Assembly: GCA_011800155.1 (NCBI GenBank)
Contig: CM022375.1
Coordinates: 1,488,001-1,552,000, forward strand
Direction: 5' to 3'
Length of the DNA stretch: 64,000 bases
From: Flammulina velutipes
Lineage: Eukaryota; Basidiomycota; Agaricomycetes; Agaricales; Physalacriaceae
The position numbers were made by a program, and so were the translations under genes. Below the pieces are notes generated by a model. The model ran no database searches. It was not told the DNA's origin and was given only the letters and a program-made list of their open reading frames with translations. Each line of letters opens with the position of its first letter. Position 1 is the stretch's first letter. Shown here one piece after another: positions 1-11,963 of the stretch.

Positions 1-1
1 A

Positions 2-442
2 CGCATCAAAGTGGGGTGTCCCCTGATACTTCTGCGAAACTTGGCACCCGTTCGAGGACTATGCAATGGAACACGAATGGTTGTTATTCGTGCCACCCGC
101 TGGGTCCTCGAGGTCAAGCTTATTGGCGGTGACCGCCATGGAGAGCATGCCTTCATACCTCGGATCGTTTTGGTACCCTCGGACCAGGCAGCCATGCCTT
201 TCAGTATGCGTCGGTTGCAGTACCCTGTACGACTCGCATTTGCGATGTCCATCAATAAATCGCAAGGACAATCTATTACAACATTGGGTTTGGACCTTCG
301 GTCATCCGTGTTTTCACATGGACAACTCTATGTGGCGTTGTCACGTGTCACTTCTAGCCATCGTCTCAAAATTCTTCTTTCAGAAAATACACAGAGTTAT
401 AGGACAGTTAATGTAGTATACAATGAAGTCTTACTAGATTAA
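2..442 (+). CDS. Helitron PIF1-like helicase, C-terminal part
   Basis: This is the end of a PIF1-type DNA helicase, the helicase half of the Rep-helicase protein that drives rolling-circle transposition of Helitrons. The frame is open at the left edge, so the gene starts outside the window. Visible are the NKSQGQS helicase motif (in a context reading FAMSINKSQGQS) and the last helicase motif YVALSRVTS, both typical of PIF1 C-termini. The Rep domain is not in view. A Helitron origin rather than a cellular PIF1 is inferred from the following accessory gene and from a terminal-type hairpin at 3567-3596. The visible part has no internal stop. Confidence 0.85.
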   Translation, partial: RIKVGCPLILLRNLAPVRGLCNGTRMVVIRATRWVLEVKLIGGDRHGEHAFIPRIVLVPSDQAAMPFSMRRLQYPVRLAFAMSINKSQGQSITTLGLDLRSSVFSHGQLYVALSRVTSSHRLKILLSENTQSYRTVNVVYNEVLLD

Positions 443-615
443 TAGAAAACTTGTGTGTATTACTGATATAAATGGTAAGTAATTATTCTTGCGCATTCTA
501 GAGATCAGTAAAATGACGCAAGTAGAACCTTCACGAACAGGTGATCTTGGCATGCCGCACGGTCCTGGCACGCTTCATGGTCATATCCAGATTCCAGATG
601 ATTCTAAAACTCAAC

Positions 616-622
616 TATAAAG
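616..622 (+). promoter_or_regulatory. TATA-like box of the Helitron accessory gene
   Basis: TATAAAG lies about 50 nt before the start codon at 670, a common spacing in this window. Confidence 0.4.
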
Positions 623-669
623 ACACTGCCTGAAGCGAACCCTCATTCAACATTGCATCCCCAATTTCT

Positions 670-1676
670 ATGGCTTCATCTCAGACTCAGACTACGACTT
701 CCGCTGCTTCTGGTACCCCTACTATCAAACTGTTCTCTGGACATGCAACAGTTCATGGGCGCTGTGTTCTTTCTGACCGCCGCTATGAGAATCCGCAGAA
801 TCCAACTAACCGTCTCCTTTTCAATGCTAACTTCTATCTTACTCCGAGCGACGGGACATCCTATGATAGCATTATGGGGATTCTTACCTACTTCAAGCAA
901 CCCGGAGATGAATTCAGTGATGAAAATACTGAAGAAGTCTATGATATCTCGGCTAATGTACGGATTTTGGTTCTTTCATGCGTGTTCTTGGTCCACTGAT
1001 TTACTTGTTTAGATTATGTTTTCAGTTAATGCAATTCCCCAGCAGTTCTTAGCCGAAGGAACTGAAGCAAGTGATTATTTCTTTTTGGGTGATATTGTTC
1101 GGGTACGTGAATCCCTCTCTAGCATCTTATTATAGATAACAGATATCTCTCACAGATGGACTATATTGGCACAGTCTCTGAGGGATTTGATACACGATGT
1201 CGCCCAATCTTTTCCATTGCAGGTGTAGCGTCCCAGATTGACGTTCAGCAAAACCGAACATTCCAGGTTGAGGCACATCCTTATACCCACTTCGCACATC
1301 AGAACCAATTGAAATCCTCGATTGTGTTCAAGATGTTTATCCCAAACACTCCCCGGTGGAGGTCTCTCCCAAAGCTCAGTAACGGGGGTTACCTGACTGT
1401 CGATGGATACGGAACATCAGTGACATGCAATGCCGATGGTTCTCCTCAATCTATTCGGCTTGAGGTGGAGAAGCTCACACTTCAAGGCAAGCCATCGCTC
1501 CCACCAATCAATCCAAGCACACCCGGTAAGCAGGTTTGGTATTCATAACTGCTAGAGTCTCAGACTGATGGAACTGCGTAGCCACACCCTCTCCTGGAAA
1601 CAATGGAAACAGCAAGAAGAGGTTCAATTATGGAGACAGTCCGGCTCCCCGCAAGCGCCAGCGTACATCGAGCTAA
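670..1676 (+). CDS. Helitron-associated protein of unknown function
   Basis: A spliced gene whose exons join in frame: 670-975, about 1015-1100, about 1156-1526, and a last exon ending with TAA at 1674-1676. The product is about 290 residues, begins MASSQTQTTTSAASG and is rich in beta-strand-like segments. It ends in a basic stretch, PRKRQR, that could be a nuclear localisation signal. It lies downstream of the Helitron helicase on the same strand, and both are probably inside the same element. I do not recognise the family. A single-strand DNA-binding (OB-fold) accessory would be a reasonable hypothesis for a rolling-circle element, but no diagnostic motif is visible. Confidence 0.65.
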
Positions 1677-3566
1677 TGCACATCATATTATTTATTTATC
1701 AACCTATCTTCTCAAATTTGAATGCTGCTACATATTTCCTACTACGCATAGAACTTTATATTGATATTCTTGGTAATAAACTGTGCCACACTTCCCATGA
1801 ACACTGCATCAACTACGAAATTTCGGAAAAATAGGTTACATGTAGCTCACCTGAGTGCAGCTTATGTCTGCCAGTGTCATAGCCCCAAAGTTTGACATGC
1901 ATTTTATAGCTGAATATCTACATTCTTAGTCTAGAATGAAAATGGAGAGGCCCGTGATCCCACGGGCTATCCTGCTAGTGTGTCTACAAACAACAACAAG
2001 CTCCTGCCTTTGACCATCATCATCAAGAGGTGAGCCCGATCCAGATCTTGGACACGAATCCCACGACCCCCCCCTCCCAGAATATGGAAGGTGAAAGATC
2101 TCGTGACCTGTCGGCAGCCAAGCGGCCATCGTTTGGATCAAATCCACGTTTCTATCCAGAACCACGACATCTGCAGCAGCGTTCAAGGCTCAAGCAGCGT
2201 CGCGCGCGCATAACGCGTCTATCCTCTTTAACTCTTTTCTTTCGACATATTCACCTCATGGAACTCGAGCTCTGTAAATAGCTCCTACCATCATCAATCT
2301 ATCCATGTATATACGGCGCCATCATCCCATTCATCGAACTCGAACTCGAACACCTTCACACTCAACAACAAGGAGAACTTGCCAGCTGAACGCGGAGATG
2401 CCAGCAAGGGAACACGTGGCAAACAGTCGGCTTAGGCCATGTGGGGCACCCGCGTGGCATGATCGGTTTCCAAGATCTGGATCGGGCTCACCTCTTGATC
2501 ATCATGACATATCACTCGCCTCGGCACTTGCACGCCGGAGAGCAGGCCTTGCATGGCTTTTCGGATGACAGACTGGACTTCACGACACTCATCGCCATCT
2601 CCTAGCTATGGCCTTTGACGGTTCTTCCAACAGGGCCCTGCTGTTTTCCGCCATTGGTCGTTAGAGACGCCAATTTTACTTGTGAAAATGACCGGGCAAG
2701 GACTTCGAGGTGTATGTACCTCCACCCGAAATTTGTAGGGTCATTTTCGTTATCTTCTGTGCCCGGACTGATAGACGTACTGCAGGAGAACATCGAAATA
2801 ACATATTGTGCTCATGGGACTCGCTGTATGTTGGAGTTACCTATACAAGGGACTCTGGAACTAACGTCGTTCATGTGTAGTTGCCCGCCTTGCGGCTATA
2901 CGAATCTTAAAGAAAAGAAATATGGTCAACGTCCTCGACCATGGCGACTTTACTGCCATAGCAGCTCGGAGGGGTAGCCAAAGAAGGGGCAGCTGTCCCG
3001 ACCATCGTCGACATAGATCGTTACAAGGCCTCACGGCGGCCGGACTCGCCAGACATATATCCTGCCCATCTCTCCAGAAGAAGCGCTCGTCGAGCATATC
3101 CTGTGGCTCTGGCTCTTCATCACGAATCGGCAGATCAACGATGTACGGGTACACCATTCCCCCATGCCCATCGAAGGCCTGACATTGATATGAAGCCGCA
3201 CAGGAAGCTATACAGCGGGAGATAGAAGGAGATCATTCAACAACTCACTCCCCCCACGCTCAGCCAATAAACGGCGCTAACTATGTCTAATGTATCATGC
3301 CGCAATATCCACTTCGTCTTCCTCCCCATGGCTGGTGACTATAAAGGACAAGTCTGGCTTTTGCCTCTTTCTGGAATGTGAAGCACATAATCAAGTTGTA
3401 AACACTGCTTGACGCTCGTCATTCTGCGGGGCTATGTCCTTTGATACTCCAAGGTATGGTTTTTCGAAATTGAAGAAGGGTGCTGCTGCAATGATAATCA
3501 ACAGAAACTTGATGCTGGGAATCTACCATTGACCATCACTTACTCGAGTACTCGAATCAATGCTGA
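1677..3566. other. Helitron 3' interior without a clear gene
   Basis: About 1.9 kb of short overlapping frames on both strands, none with a recognisable domain or consistent splicing. It contains the inverted repeat at 2023-2051/2470-2498. It could hold captured host fragments, as Helitrons often do. Confidence 0.4.
2023..2498. repeat. Inverted repeat arms about 420 bp apart
   Basis: The segment near 2023-2051 (containing AAGAGGTGAGCCCGATCCAG) recurs in reverse complement near 2470-2498. About 30 bp match perfectly, with a few more matches outward. The 420 bp between the arms show no coding signal. It may be a short foldback element nested in the Helitron. Confidence 0.7.
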
Positions 3567-3610
3567 AACGCCCGCTTCGCTTCCGAAGCGGGCGTTAGTT
3601 GCTGAGCTGA
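3567..3610 (+). mobile_element. Candidate Helitron 3' terminus: hairpin plus CTGA
   Basis: A perfect 13-bp stem (AACGCCCGCTTCG, 3567-3579) with a 4-nt loop pairs with 3584-3596. Ten bases after it comes CTGA (3607-3610) followed by T. A GC-rich hairpin about ten bases before CTRR, with insertion before T, is the classical Helitron 3' end. It lies downstream of the helicase in the expected orientation and about 50 bp before the start codon of the next gene. The assignment is inference; no empty site is available here. Confidence 0.55.
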
Positions 3611-3657
3611 TGTTTACAGGTCTGATAATCTCAAATCATCCCATCCTGGCAATCACC

Positions 3658-5020
3658 ATGGCCTCTGACGCCAACTTTGGTCTAACAGACGAACATGTGG
3701 TGTATGAACTTGCAGCTGTACTCCATTTCTATCTCCTCGATATCTTGGGTTATGGAGTTTACACCAGTGTTTACTTTGTTTCGCTCTATCTGACTTGTAC
3801 GTGCTTCGCTTGACCAGATTCTTCGATTCTCAACGTGTTCAGTGTCTCGGGGATGCGAAAGGCCTCGTATAGGCCCCGCTGTTCTCATTACTGCTATATG
3901 GGTCCTTGTCACTATCCACGCGAGCATAACCTGGGTCAGACTTGACATGATATACATTCGACATGGAGGGAGTCGGGAATCGCAACTCGCGTCGCTTTTC
4001 TTGTCGAGATCGGGAGATTTCGTTCCTTTGCGCGCAACAGACACAGTGGTGACGTTCATCAGTCTAGTCTTGGCCGATATAGCAATGGTAAGCGCATTTC
4101 CTCTCCTCATCCTCTATTCTCTGAGAAATTACTAGATTTGGCGGTGCTGGGTCCTCTACTGTCGAAGGTGGCTCGTCGTTATCATTCCTGGTCTATCCCT
4201 TGTTGCAGGATCAGGTAAATAACGTGCACTGTAGTTCGAACTGCCCTGATAAACATCGCCAGTCTGCTTCATTTGGCGCGCCCGGATCATCATGGACTTT
4301 GCATTCGCGCTCAATAGGGAGATTGACAAACTCAGCAGCCTGGAGCTGATATTCCTCTCGACAACTGTTATTACGAACATATTTTGCACTATCGCCATTA
4401 TCTACCGCATCGTCGCCGTCAGTGGATGGAGAAAGTCGCTGAAGACCTACTGGAGGTTGATAGAGATTCTCATTGAATCTTCCCTCCTGTACACTGCCGT
4501 CTATGTGATCAGGATTGGACTACAGATCCACACCCAGTCCTTCACAGAAGGGCTTGATGAGCGGGTCCTTTTCCCACGTGCATTGCGGTATGCGCTCCTA
4601 CTACTGCTGCGAGCTTGCACGATTGTTGATCTCATTGGGCAGGGAATTGCCCCAACGTTGGTTATCGCTCGTGTGGCGGCGGGCTTCGCAAGACCTGACG
4701 ATTGTTGGACGCGTACATCCCTTCCGCATATGGGGTCGGCCCCGCGGTCTTTGGCTGAGAGTTTGCATTTTGCTCGACCGGGCATCGGCACTGTCGTGGA
4801 CTCGGATATCGCTCCCTTTGAGCGGGGCACTGGGTCGGAGGGGGTCAATGAAGGTCTCAGATCGGAGGAAGACAGTTGTCGTTCTGCTCAACCAAAGTCA
4901 GACAAAAAGACGCCACAGGTTTCTTTACAAGAGCTCCAGCCCGAGGCTGCTCCGACTAAGCGTTTTTCAACTCTAGCCCTAGACCCACGAGGGAATTATA
5001 AAGATACTACTTTATGCTAG
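3658..5020 (+). CDS. Fungal multi-pass membrane protein, paralog 1
   Basis: First of four paralogs of an agaricomycete-expanded integral membrane family (DUF6533/DUF6534-like by recollection). The start MASDANFGLTDEHVVYELA aligns with the other three. Several hydrophobic segments follow, then the conserved exon start IWRCWVLY after an ATG|GT intron, YTAVYVIRIGLQIHTQ, and the last helix APTLVIARVAAGF followed by a long polar, probably cytoplasmic tail. Introns lie near 3799-3840, 4087-4136 and 4217-4266. Paralogs 2-4 have an intron after YSIT; here the equivalent stretch is read through in frame, with a locally different sequence. No function is established; a receptor-like or sensory role is only a guess. 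Confidence 0.75.
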
Positions 5021-6396
5021 GACATACGCCACACACGACTATTATTATTCTTTCGTGCTCCCTTGCTACAACCAACTAATTCTATTATGTTATACACTAA
5101 AAACGGAGCTAAAGCTCACTGAACGATGTCCTCACACAAAATGAATGCTGGACTGAGCACTTCAGCATTCACAAACGTCCACAAACAATAAGAAGCTTTT
5201 TGTCTTCCGACCTCCATCACCTTGCATCATGCATCATGTCTTGCGTCGCGTCTTGCTCGCTGTACGACATAGTGGGCTTACCAATACCCATTGACGTGTC
5301 CGAGTCACGGTTCCACCGACGATGAATTCAACACGGGCATGCTCGTTCGCCGTTCCAACGTAAATTCGCGGAGGACTTGCCTATGGGTTGACAAAGACGA
5401 CGATGCTTTCGTAGTGGCACGTGGATGAGGTATGCCAGTCTGCTTCTACGAGCTCAAGGATCACTGGTTCGGTGCGTCTTTTTTCATTCTATTGCGCAGG
5501 CGGCGGCTAATCAGGAAGCAGAAAGGTTATTGTACTACAGGACAATGTCACTGTGCGCCATCGGACCTTTGGACCCAGGACTCAAGGCGCGTCGCGGTGA
5601 ACTATATTGGTACACCTATTGTTCTCGAATACACTCTCAGCTTACGAGCATTCAGATTCCGAGCAATATGCGACACTATCTACGTCCTAGATTCGCGAAG
5701 CATCTCGGATGCGCGACTGAGGATATCAGAGAGGGTCGATGTAGATCTTTCTAAGGCGTGAGCTGCGACCGGAACTATATCATTCGTATCTTTATGGAAT
5801 GACATGTTTTTCGAACTCGAGAGCGCCGATCATGCTTAGTCTCTCACGTTCTGGCAATGTCTTCTCCATCTGATCCAATCCCGGTACGACAACCAGGTGC
5901 ACGTATTGCCTCCCGCATCGGAAAGTTCCTGCTCTCCTTCTCGCACCGCCTAGGACGAATGACCGAACTTTGATATGTTCTTGTTCGACGAAGAGGCCCG
6001 ATACGATGCCGCTACAGTGACAATGGGAAGACAATCATATCAACTTCTATGAGGTGATGAATTCTCCGAACCCATTCTAAATTTACATGCATTGCCCTCT
6101 AGCTTCTTGTTTTCAGATGATAGGCGCTGTGTGCACACATGCTCTTCGTCCGAAGTCACTGTATCTGTTCCAGCTTGGGAGTTTGAGGTTGTGCCGGGGA
6201 GGTTCGTTCATCATTAGCGGACGGCGTCTGTGAGTTTTCTCTGATAATCATGGGAAACCGACTTCGCTCGAGTCACGTCCGTTGTATTAGCCTTGAAACG
6301 CTTGATATCTTCCATGCGTTGAACTACCCATTTGCTGCACGCTGTGAGGCTCATAAGCACAATTTCCTCTCGCTATGATTTCCGCACAGTTCTGAC
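5021..6396. other. Intergenic region with short unexplained frames
   Basis: Frames at 5425-5760 (+) include segments such as LWVDKDDDAFVVARG that read like real protein, but no start or splicing scheme gives a complete gene, so they may be a relic. Upstream of 6397 the sequence around 6236-6300 resembles 8425-8500 before paralog 3, so part of this region is a duplicated promoter. Confidence 0.35.
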
Positions 6397-7631
6397 ATGT
6401 CCTCACCAGAGTTCGGTCTAACAGAGCAACAGGTTATCTATGAATTAGCAACCAGACTGCACTCTGGCATTCTGGACATCTTAGGTTATGGCATATATAC
6501 TGGTGTCTACTTCGTAGCGCTCTATCTGACCCGTAAGTCTTGCACTTTTATTTCATAGGATTGATTCTCAAGTACGGGGTTAGTCTCTAGAGCAGAGAGA
6601 CGCTCTGCGATCCTAATCACCGTCATGTGGATTCTCGTCACTATTCACGCCAGTATCACATGGGCCTGGCTCGACGACATATACATTCGACATGGAGAAA
6701 CTCGGGAAACGGAACTCGCCATGACTCTCAATGAATCATTTCAGAGACAGCACATTGCAGACGCAGTAGTTACTTTCATCAACCTTGTCTTGGCCGACAT
6801 GACCATGGTGAGTGGACGGATTTTTCGGGCATTTCCGAGTCTCACTATGTAGATTTGGCGATGTTGGGTCTTGTACGGCCGAAGATGGCCAATCATTGTG
6901 ATTCCTGGCGCATCCCTTGTAACAGGATCAGGTACGCAACTCAGAACAGAGCCAATGCATTGCGTTAATAATCTAGTCTGCTATGTCTGGCGAAGCATTC
7001 TCTTATTGGCGCCTACCGGGGTTTGGAAAACTGATAAAATCAGCAACCTGGAGCTCACGTTCTCATCGGCAACTGTTTTCACGAACATATTTTGCACGAC
7101 TGCTATTGTCTATCGCCCACTTAGAGTCAGTGGTTGGAGGAAGTTGCCCAAAGCTCGGACATATAGCAGGATAATGGAAACCCTAATCGAGTCATCCTTC
7201 CTGTACACTGCCATCTACGTGATTAGGATCGGGCTTCAGATTCACACGCAGTACTTCACCAAAGAGGTTGACGAGCGGGTACGTTTCGCCCAAGCGTTGG
7301 GATATTCAATCACGGTACACTTTGATTTCTTTCGATGATTTGAAGGCTCGCTCATAGATCTACGTAGGGTATTGCGCCCACTCTCATTATAGCGTGCCTT
7401 GCCGCTTCTCATCCACAGCCTGCAGATTCCCTGGCACGTACGCGGTTTGATCGTTCAGCCTCAACCCACACGACTGTGGCGGATGTCGACCTCGAACGGA
7501 GCAGATTTCAAGAAGATCCCGATGGACCTGCTAATCGTCACTCACTTTCTATAATATCACTGTCTCAGACATTGTATAGCGAAAAAGACCCAGAGCGAGG
7601 ACAAGTTTCATCCAAGGATGATCAAATTTAG
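6397..7631 (+). CDS. Fungal multi-pass membrane protein, paralog 2
   Basis: Second paralog. It starts MSSPEFGLTEQQVIYELA and ends at TAG 7629-7631. All exons join in frame: to about 6531, an exon with LITVMWILVTIHASITW, one starting IWRCWVLYGRRW, one carrying NIFCTTAIVYR and YTAIYVIRIGLQIHTQ, and a last exon starting GIAPTLIIACLAASH with a polar tail. About seven hydrophobic segments are visible. It lies in the same orientation as paralogs 1 and 3, with introns in the same places, so the array arose by tandem duplication. No defect was seen. Confidence 0.8.
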
Positions 7632-8567
7632 CTTTGATGTGCGCCACTTGCTTTTGTGTACCATTCGGTTCATTCAGCGTCTCCCGGTATCCTAAGCATG
7701 CTCTCACTTTTTGATACAATACACTTACACATTGCTTAATATATCTTCTATTATGTATGGAAGCATTCATCCATCTACGCCACAACCATCCTCTAAGCAT
7801 TCTTTGCTATTTTGAATATGCATTATGCGCACAATTATGTCGAATGATGTACTAAGCTTAGATATCAGAGCGATTCTTGCGACAACACGGTTTGAAATGC
7901 TTTCATTCCGTGTGAATTGATCGTTTGAAATGAACGCCCACAGGGATACACAAACCACAACAACCTTTTGCTTTTTGCTTTAACCGTGCTAACTTACATA
8001 TTTCTCCCGGCATCGCTCCCGTGTCATGACTTACTAACTTACACATGCTCCTGGATGCATCCCAGACGGTCTCCATATACGCAATTTCTCTACCTCAGAG
8101 ATGAGGTGATCGTCAAAGACGGATAGATCTTTCGAAGGAACACTAAATGGATCGGTACCACCAATTGAAACGTCCGGCCTATGCCGACACTGCCTAGGAA
8201 TTGCCTATCTATGGTATAGTCTGATTGGTTGTTGATCAATCCTTGATACGATACCGTCCAGATTCCAACGCGGCGGCGAATGGATGGCGATGAACGAGAA
8301 GCATACTCTATCAATTCCCTCCATGAGGGAACAAATTCTTCGAAGTCATTCCAATTGTCTGTCCAAGTTCGGGATTCTCGGGAGGTCCGTTTGTGTCTGG
8401 CCGCTGAGTGCGTGTAGGACAATTTCTTCTGATAATCAAACAGGGCTGGGGAAGTCCACTTCGTTCAACTCGAGGCTGTTGTATTCTCGAAACACCCGAT
8501 AACTGTACTGCCAGTCCGATGAGTTTTTAAGCATGCACGATCCTCTCGCAATCTGTCAATTTCGACT
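7632..8567. other. Intergenic region, duplicated promoter segments
   Basis: No gene was found. A block near 7945-7975 (ACACAAACCACAACAA) recurs at 18858-18875 before paralog 4. The 8425-8500 stretch resembles 6236-6300 before paralog 2. These shared segments suggest duplication of genes together with their regulatory regions. Confidence 0.5.
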
Positions 8568-9842
8568 ATGTCCTCTAACTTTGGCCTCACGGATGAAGAA
8601 ATTATCTATGAGCTGGCATCTGCCTTTCATTCTAACATCCTCGACATCTTGGGTTATGGGATATACACCAGTATCTACTTTGTGGCGCTCCATCTGATCG
8701 GTACGTCGTTCACTTCCAAACTAGCATCACGGTCCTCATTTGCATGTTTAGTGTCTCAAGGAAGTGAGAGGCCTCGCTTAGGCTCCGCCTTCCTGGTCAC
8801 TGCTATGTGGGTCCTTGTCACGATCCATGCAAGCATCACCTGGTCCAAACTTGATAATATGTTCATTCTACACGGAGATACTCGGGAAACACAAATTAGG
8901 TGGTACATATCATCGCAATTCGACAGTTTCTTTCTACAGTATGTGGCAGATACAATAGTGACATTCAGTAGCCTTTTATTCGCGGACGTGACAATGGTGA
9001 GTGCCCAGATCTTCCTTCATTCGTTTCTCACTATTCCATAGATTTGGCGATGTTGGGTACTTTATGGCCGAAGATGGATCATTGTCGTCATCCCTGCCAC
9101 ATCTCTAGTCGCAGGATCAGGTAAGTAGCATACAATGGCTTATCTTTCGCTCTTAAATCCGTCTAGTATGTTACGTTTGGCGTACCATCCTCCAGTTCGG
9201 ACCTCACGGTGTTTGGCAACCTGATACCTCGAATAACCTGCTGATAACATTTCTTTCAACAACTGTTCTTACGAACATATTTTGCACTACTGCCATTGTC
9301 TATCGCCCGCTCAAGGTTAACGGCTGGAGGAAATCGGTTGGGTCATACCGCAGGATAGTGGAAACTCTAGTCGAGTCTTCCGTCTTGTACACTGCCATCT
9401 ATGTGATCAGGATTGGACTGCAGATTTATTCCCAGTATTTCATGGAAGACCTCGACGAGCGGGTGCGTTTTGCACAAGCTCTGGGATATTCAATCACGGT
9501 GCAGTTGTATTTGTTTCGTCAGCTTGAGCGCTCGCTCATCGCGCTGTCTAGGGTATCGCGCCTACTTTGATCATAGCATGCTTTGCTGCAAGTCATTCAA
9601 GACCGACGCGTCATTCCTTGCTTCCTCTTAACACGAAACCCACTACTCGCCATCTCACAGCGAGTTCACGGCCTGACCGGTCAGCGACCGTTCACACAGC
9701 CGTGGAGGATGTTGATCATGGACGGAGCAGATTTGAAGAGGATTCTGACAGTTCCGTGGGTGATCACTCGCGTTCTGGTGGTCTGGTATTGCATACTGCC
9801 TTCCGCAAAGGGCGAGTCACATTCAAGGATGCCCAAGTTTAA
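8568..9842 (+). CDS. Fungal multi-pass membrane protein, paralog 3
   Basis: Third paralog. It starts MSSNFGLTDEEIIYELA and ends with TAA at 9840-9842. Exons carry LDILGYGIYTSIYFVALHL, FLVTAMWVLVTIHASITW, IWRCWVLYGRRW, a TNIFCTTAIVYR segment and YTAIYVIRIGLQIYSQYF. The last exon, after the YSIT intron, starts GIAPTLIIACFAASH and has a polar tail with several acidic and serine residues. The gene is intact as read. It is closest in structure to paralog 2. Location is predicted to be a cellular membrane; the ligand or partner is unknown. Confidence 0.8.
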
Positions 9843-10587
9843 CACCGCTTTAGGTTATAACATCGGAGAGTCGTAGATATGGAATCCGTCACTCTATTTT
9901 ATTTAAGGTATTTTATCGATCGTTTATGTAACAGATTATTTAGCCAGGCATTCAATCACTAGCGCCACCACTGTGTATCGCCTAGATAAATCACGTCATT
10001 GAACTATGTTCTAGTATTTATAATATCATAGAAAATCGGGACTCCGATCCACACAATTGATCCCGGGACGTCCGAGGTTTGATATGGGCGATCACTCTTT
10101 TTTTCGATCCTGTCTGCGGGCTGGGCAGTCCAACAGTGGGATTGAGGCAATCTCAAGAAGACAAACTGTTGGTCGTTGAATGATTCTACGGCGTTAGAAG
10201 CCATCGCTCATCTAGATTGACGACCGCGAAGCTCACGACTCCCGCCGCCCCGCATCTCAAGCAATCTCCGATCCCCTGACCATATGCCAGAATCAACACG
10301 GAATCTTCAGTATGTTGTTTATCTAATTTGAACGTAGATGGCTGATACGAAGTCGTTCAAGCCCAAGCCCGTGACGATCTTGTCACTTGCTTGCACGAGG
10401 TGATGAACTGTAGATGCACTTCCTTCTTCTTGATCGCTTCGGGACCATAGACGCTGGTAGACGCCGCGTTTGAGGGAAATGGAGAATGCTGTGTTTTGTG
10501 ATCCCACAGGATCGTGATGCTGGGAAAAAGGAGACCTTGAATGATACATAAGAGGCCAAGATTTGAGGGAAAGGGAACCATTGAACG
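9843..10587. other. Intergenic region before the lyase pair
   Basis: No gene was found. Antisense frames at 10319-10763 overlap the promoter and first exon of the next gene and are shadows. Confidence 0.5.
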
Positions 10588-11963
10588 ATGCTGTTCGTGA
10601 CCGTCCTTGGTTTGTCTGGTATTCTGTCCTTGTTGGCAACTGCTAGCTCCATCACGACGCCTGTCGAGCGCGCTAGTGGAGATGTCTTTCCCCGCGCACC
10701 TTCTACCTTCACCCATCCTGGTGTACTCATAGACCGCGCCCAGCTTGATTTCATCAAGGGCAAGGTGAACTCTGGTGCGGAGGTACGCTCGTCTTGTGAA
10801 TCACATATAACCTACCAACTGACTTTTGGTGCTCGCAGCCTTGGACATCAGCATACAATTCAATGCTCTCCTCGTCTCTCGGGAGTCTTTCCCGCAATCC
10901 GAGCCCTACTACAACTGTCGAATGTGGTCCTACGTCGACGCCAAATGTCGGATGTACTCAGGAGCGTCAGGACGCACTCGCTGCCTACGCGATGTCTTTA
11001 GCGTACTATATCACTGGGAGTGCTCAATACGCGCAGAAGGCAATCTCGTACATGAACGCATGGGCGCAGACGATCAAAGCGCACACCAATTCGAATGCGC
11101 CCTTGCAGACTGGATGGGCCGGCGCGTCTTGGGCGAGGGCGGCCGAAATCATTCGACACACGTATGCGGGATGGAGTTCTCATGACGTGTCGAACTTTAG
11201 GACGATGATGAGGAATATATATCTCCCTACTCTCATTGGAGGATCGAACAATAATGGGCATTGGGAGCTGGGTATGTGACTGAACATAATTCCCGTTTCA
11301 CAGTCTTGATTTTGTGATGGCAGTGATGCTAGAAGCCGCTATCGGGATCGCTGTATTCTTGGAGGACAGAACGAGCTATGATATAGCGATGAAAAAGTTC
11401 ATGGAACGCGTTCCAGCGTATGTCTACCTTCTCAAGGATGGAGACTATCCGAAGGCTGCACCAGGGAGTGGACTGGATACGATAGCAAACATCATTTCAT
11501 TTTGGCAGGGACAGCCTACATTCCAGGCGAATGGGATAACACAAGAGACATGTCGGGACTTTGTGTACACCGGTTCGTCGTTGTCGTTTTCGTTCCACAA
11601 TTCCAGTCCTGACTGCCCCGGGCAGGCTATGGCCTCTCTTCCATCTCGCATATCGCAGAGACATCACGCATCCAAGGAACCGACCTTTACACAGGCGATG
11701 TGGGTGAACGACTGAGGTACGGGCTTGGGTTTCACACACAATTACAAACTGGCGCAGAACAGCAACCAAGTTGGTTGTGTCCCAACAAATCGTTGAAGTT
11801 GGGATTGGGACCGATCACGGAGGTGGGGTACAATGCGCTGCACAACAGATTGGGGTATGCGATGACCAATACGGAGAATGTGACGAAGAGTGGGCGGCCT
11901 GCTGGAACGAACTACTTGTTCGTGGGCTGGGAGACATTGACACATGGAGATAACACTCATTGA
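10588..11963 (+). CDS. Secreted alginate-lyase-domain protein, copy 1
   Basis: The protein begins with a hydrophobic signal peptide (MLFVTVLGLSGILSLLATAS), then TFTHPGVLIDRAQLDFIKGK, as in fungal members of the alginate lyase superfamily (PF05426, alpha-toroid fold). Exon joins are clean: GAE|PWTSAYNSML, HWEL|VMLEAAIGIAVFLED and FVYTG|YGLSSISHIAE. The C-terminal part carries WLCPNKSLKLGLGP and ends GWETLTHGDN plus two residues. Length is about 400 residues, normal for the family. It should act outside the cell on uronic-acid-containing polysaccharide by beta-elimination; the true substrate is unknown. Copy 2 follows in tandem, and copy 3 is inverted about 44 kb away. Confidence 0.82.

Noticed and set aside
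4501..4891. Antisense frames over the membrane-protein and other genes
   Set aside because: They are shadows of the real coding frames and have no splice signals or recognisable motifs.
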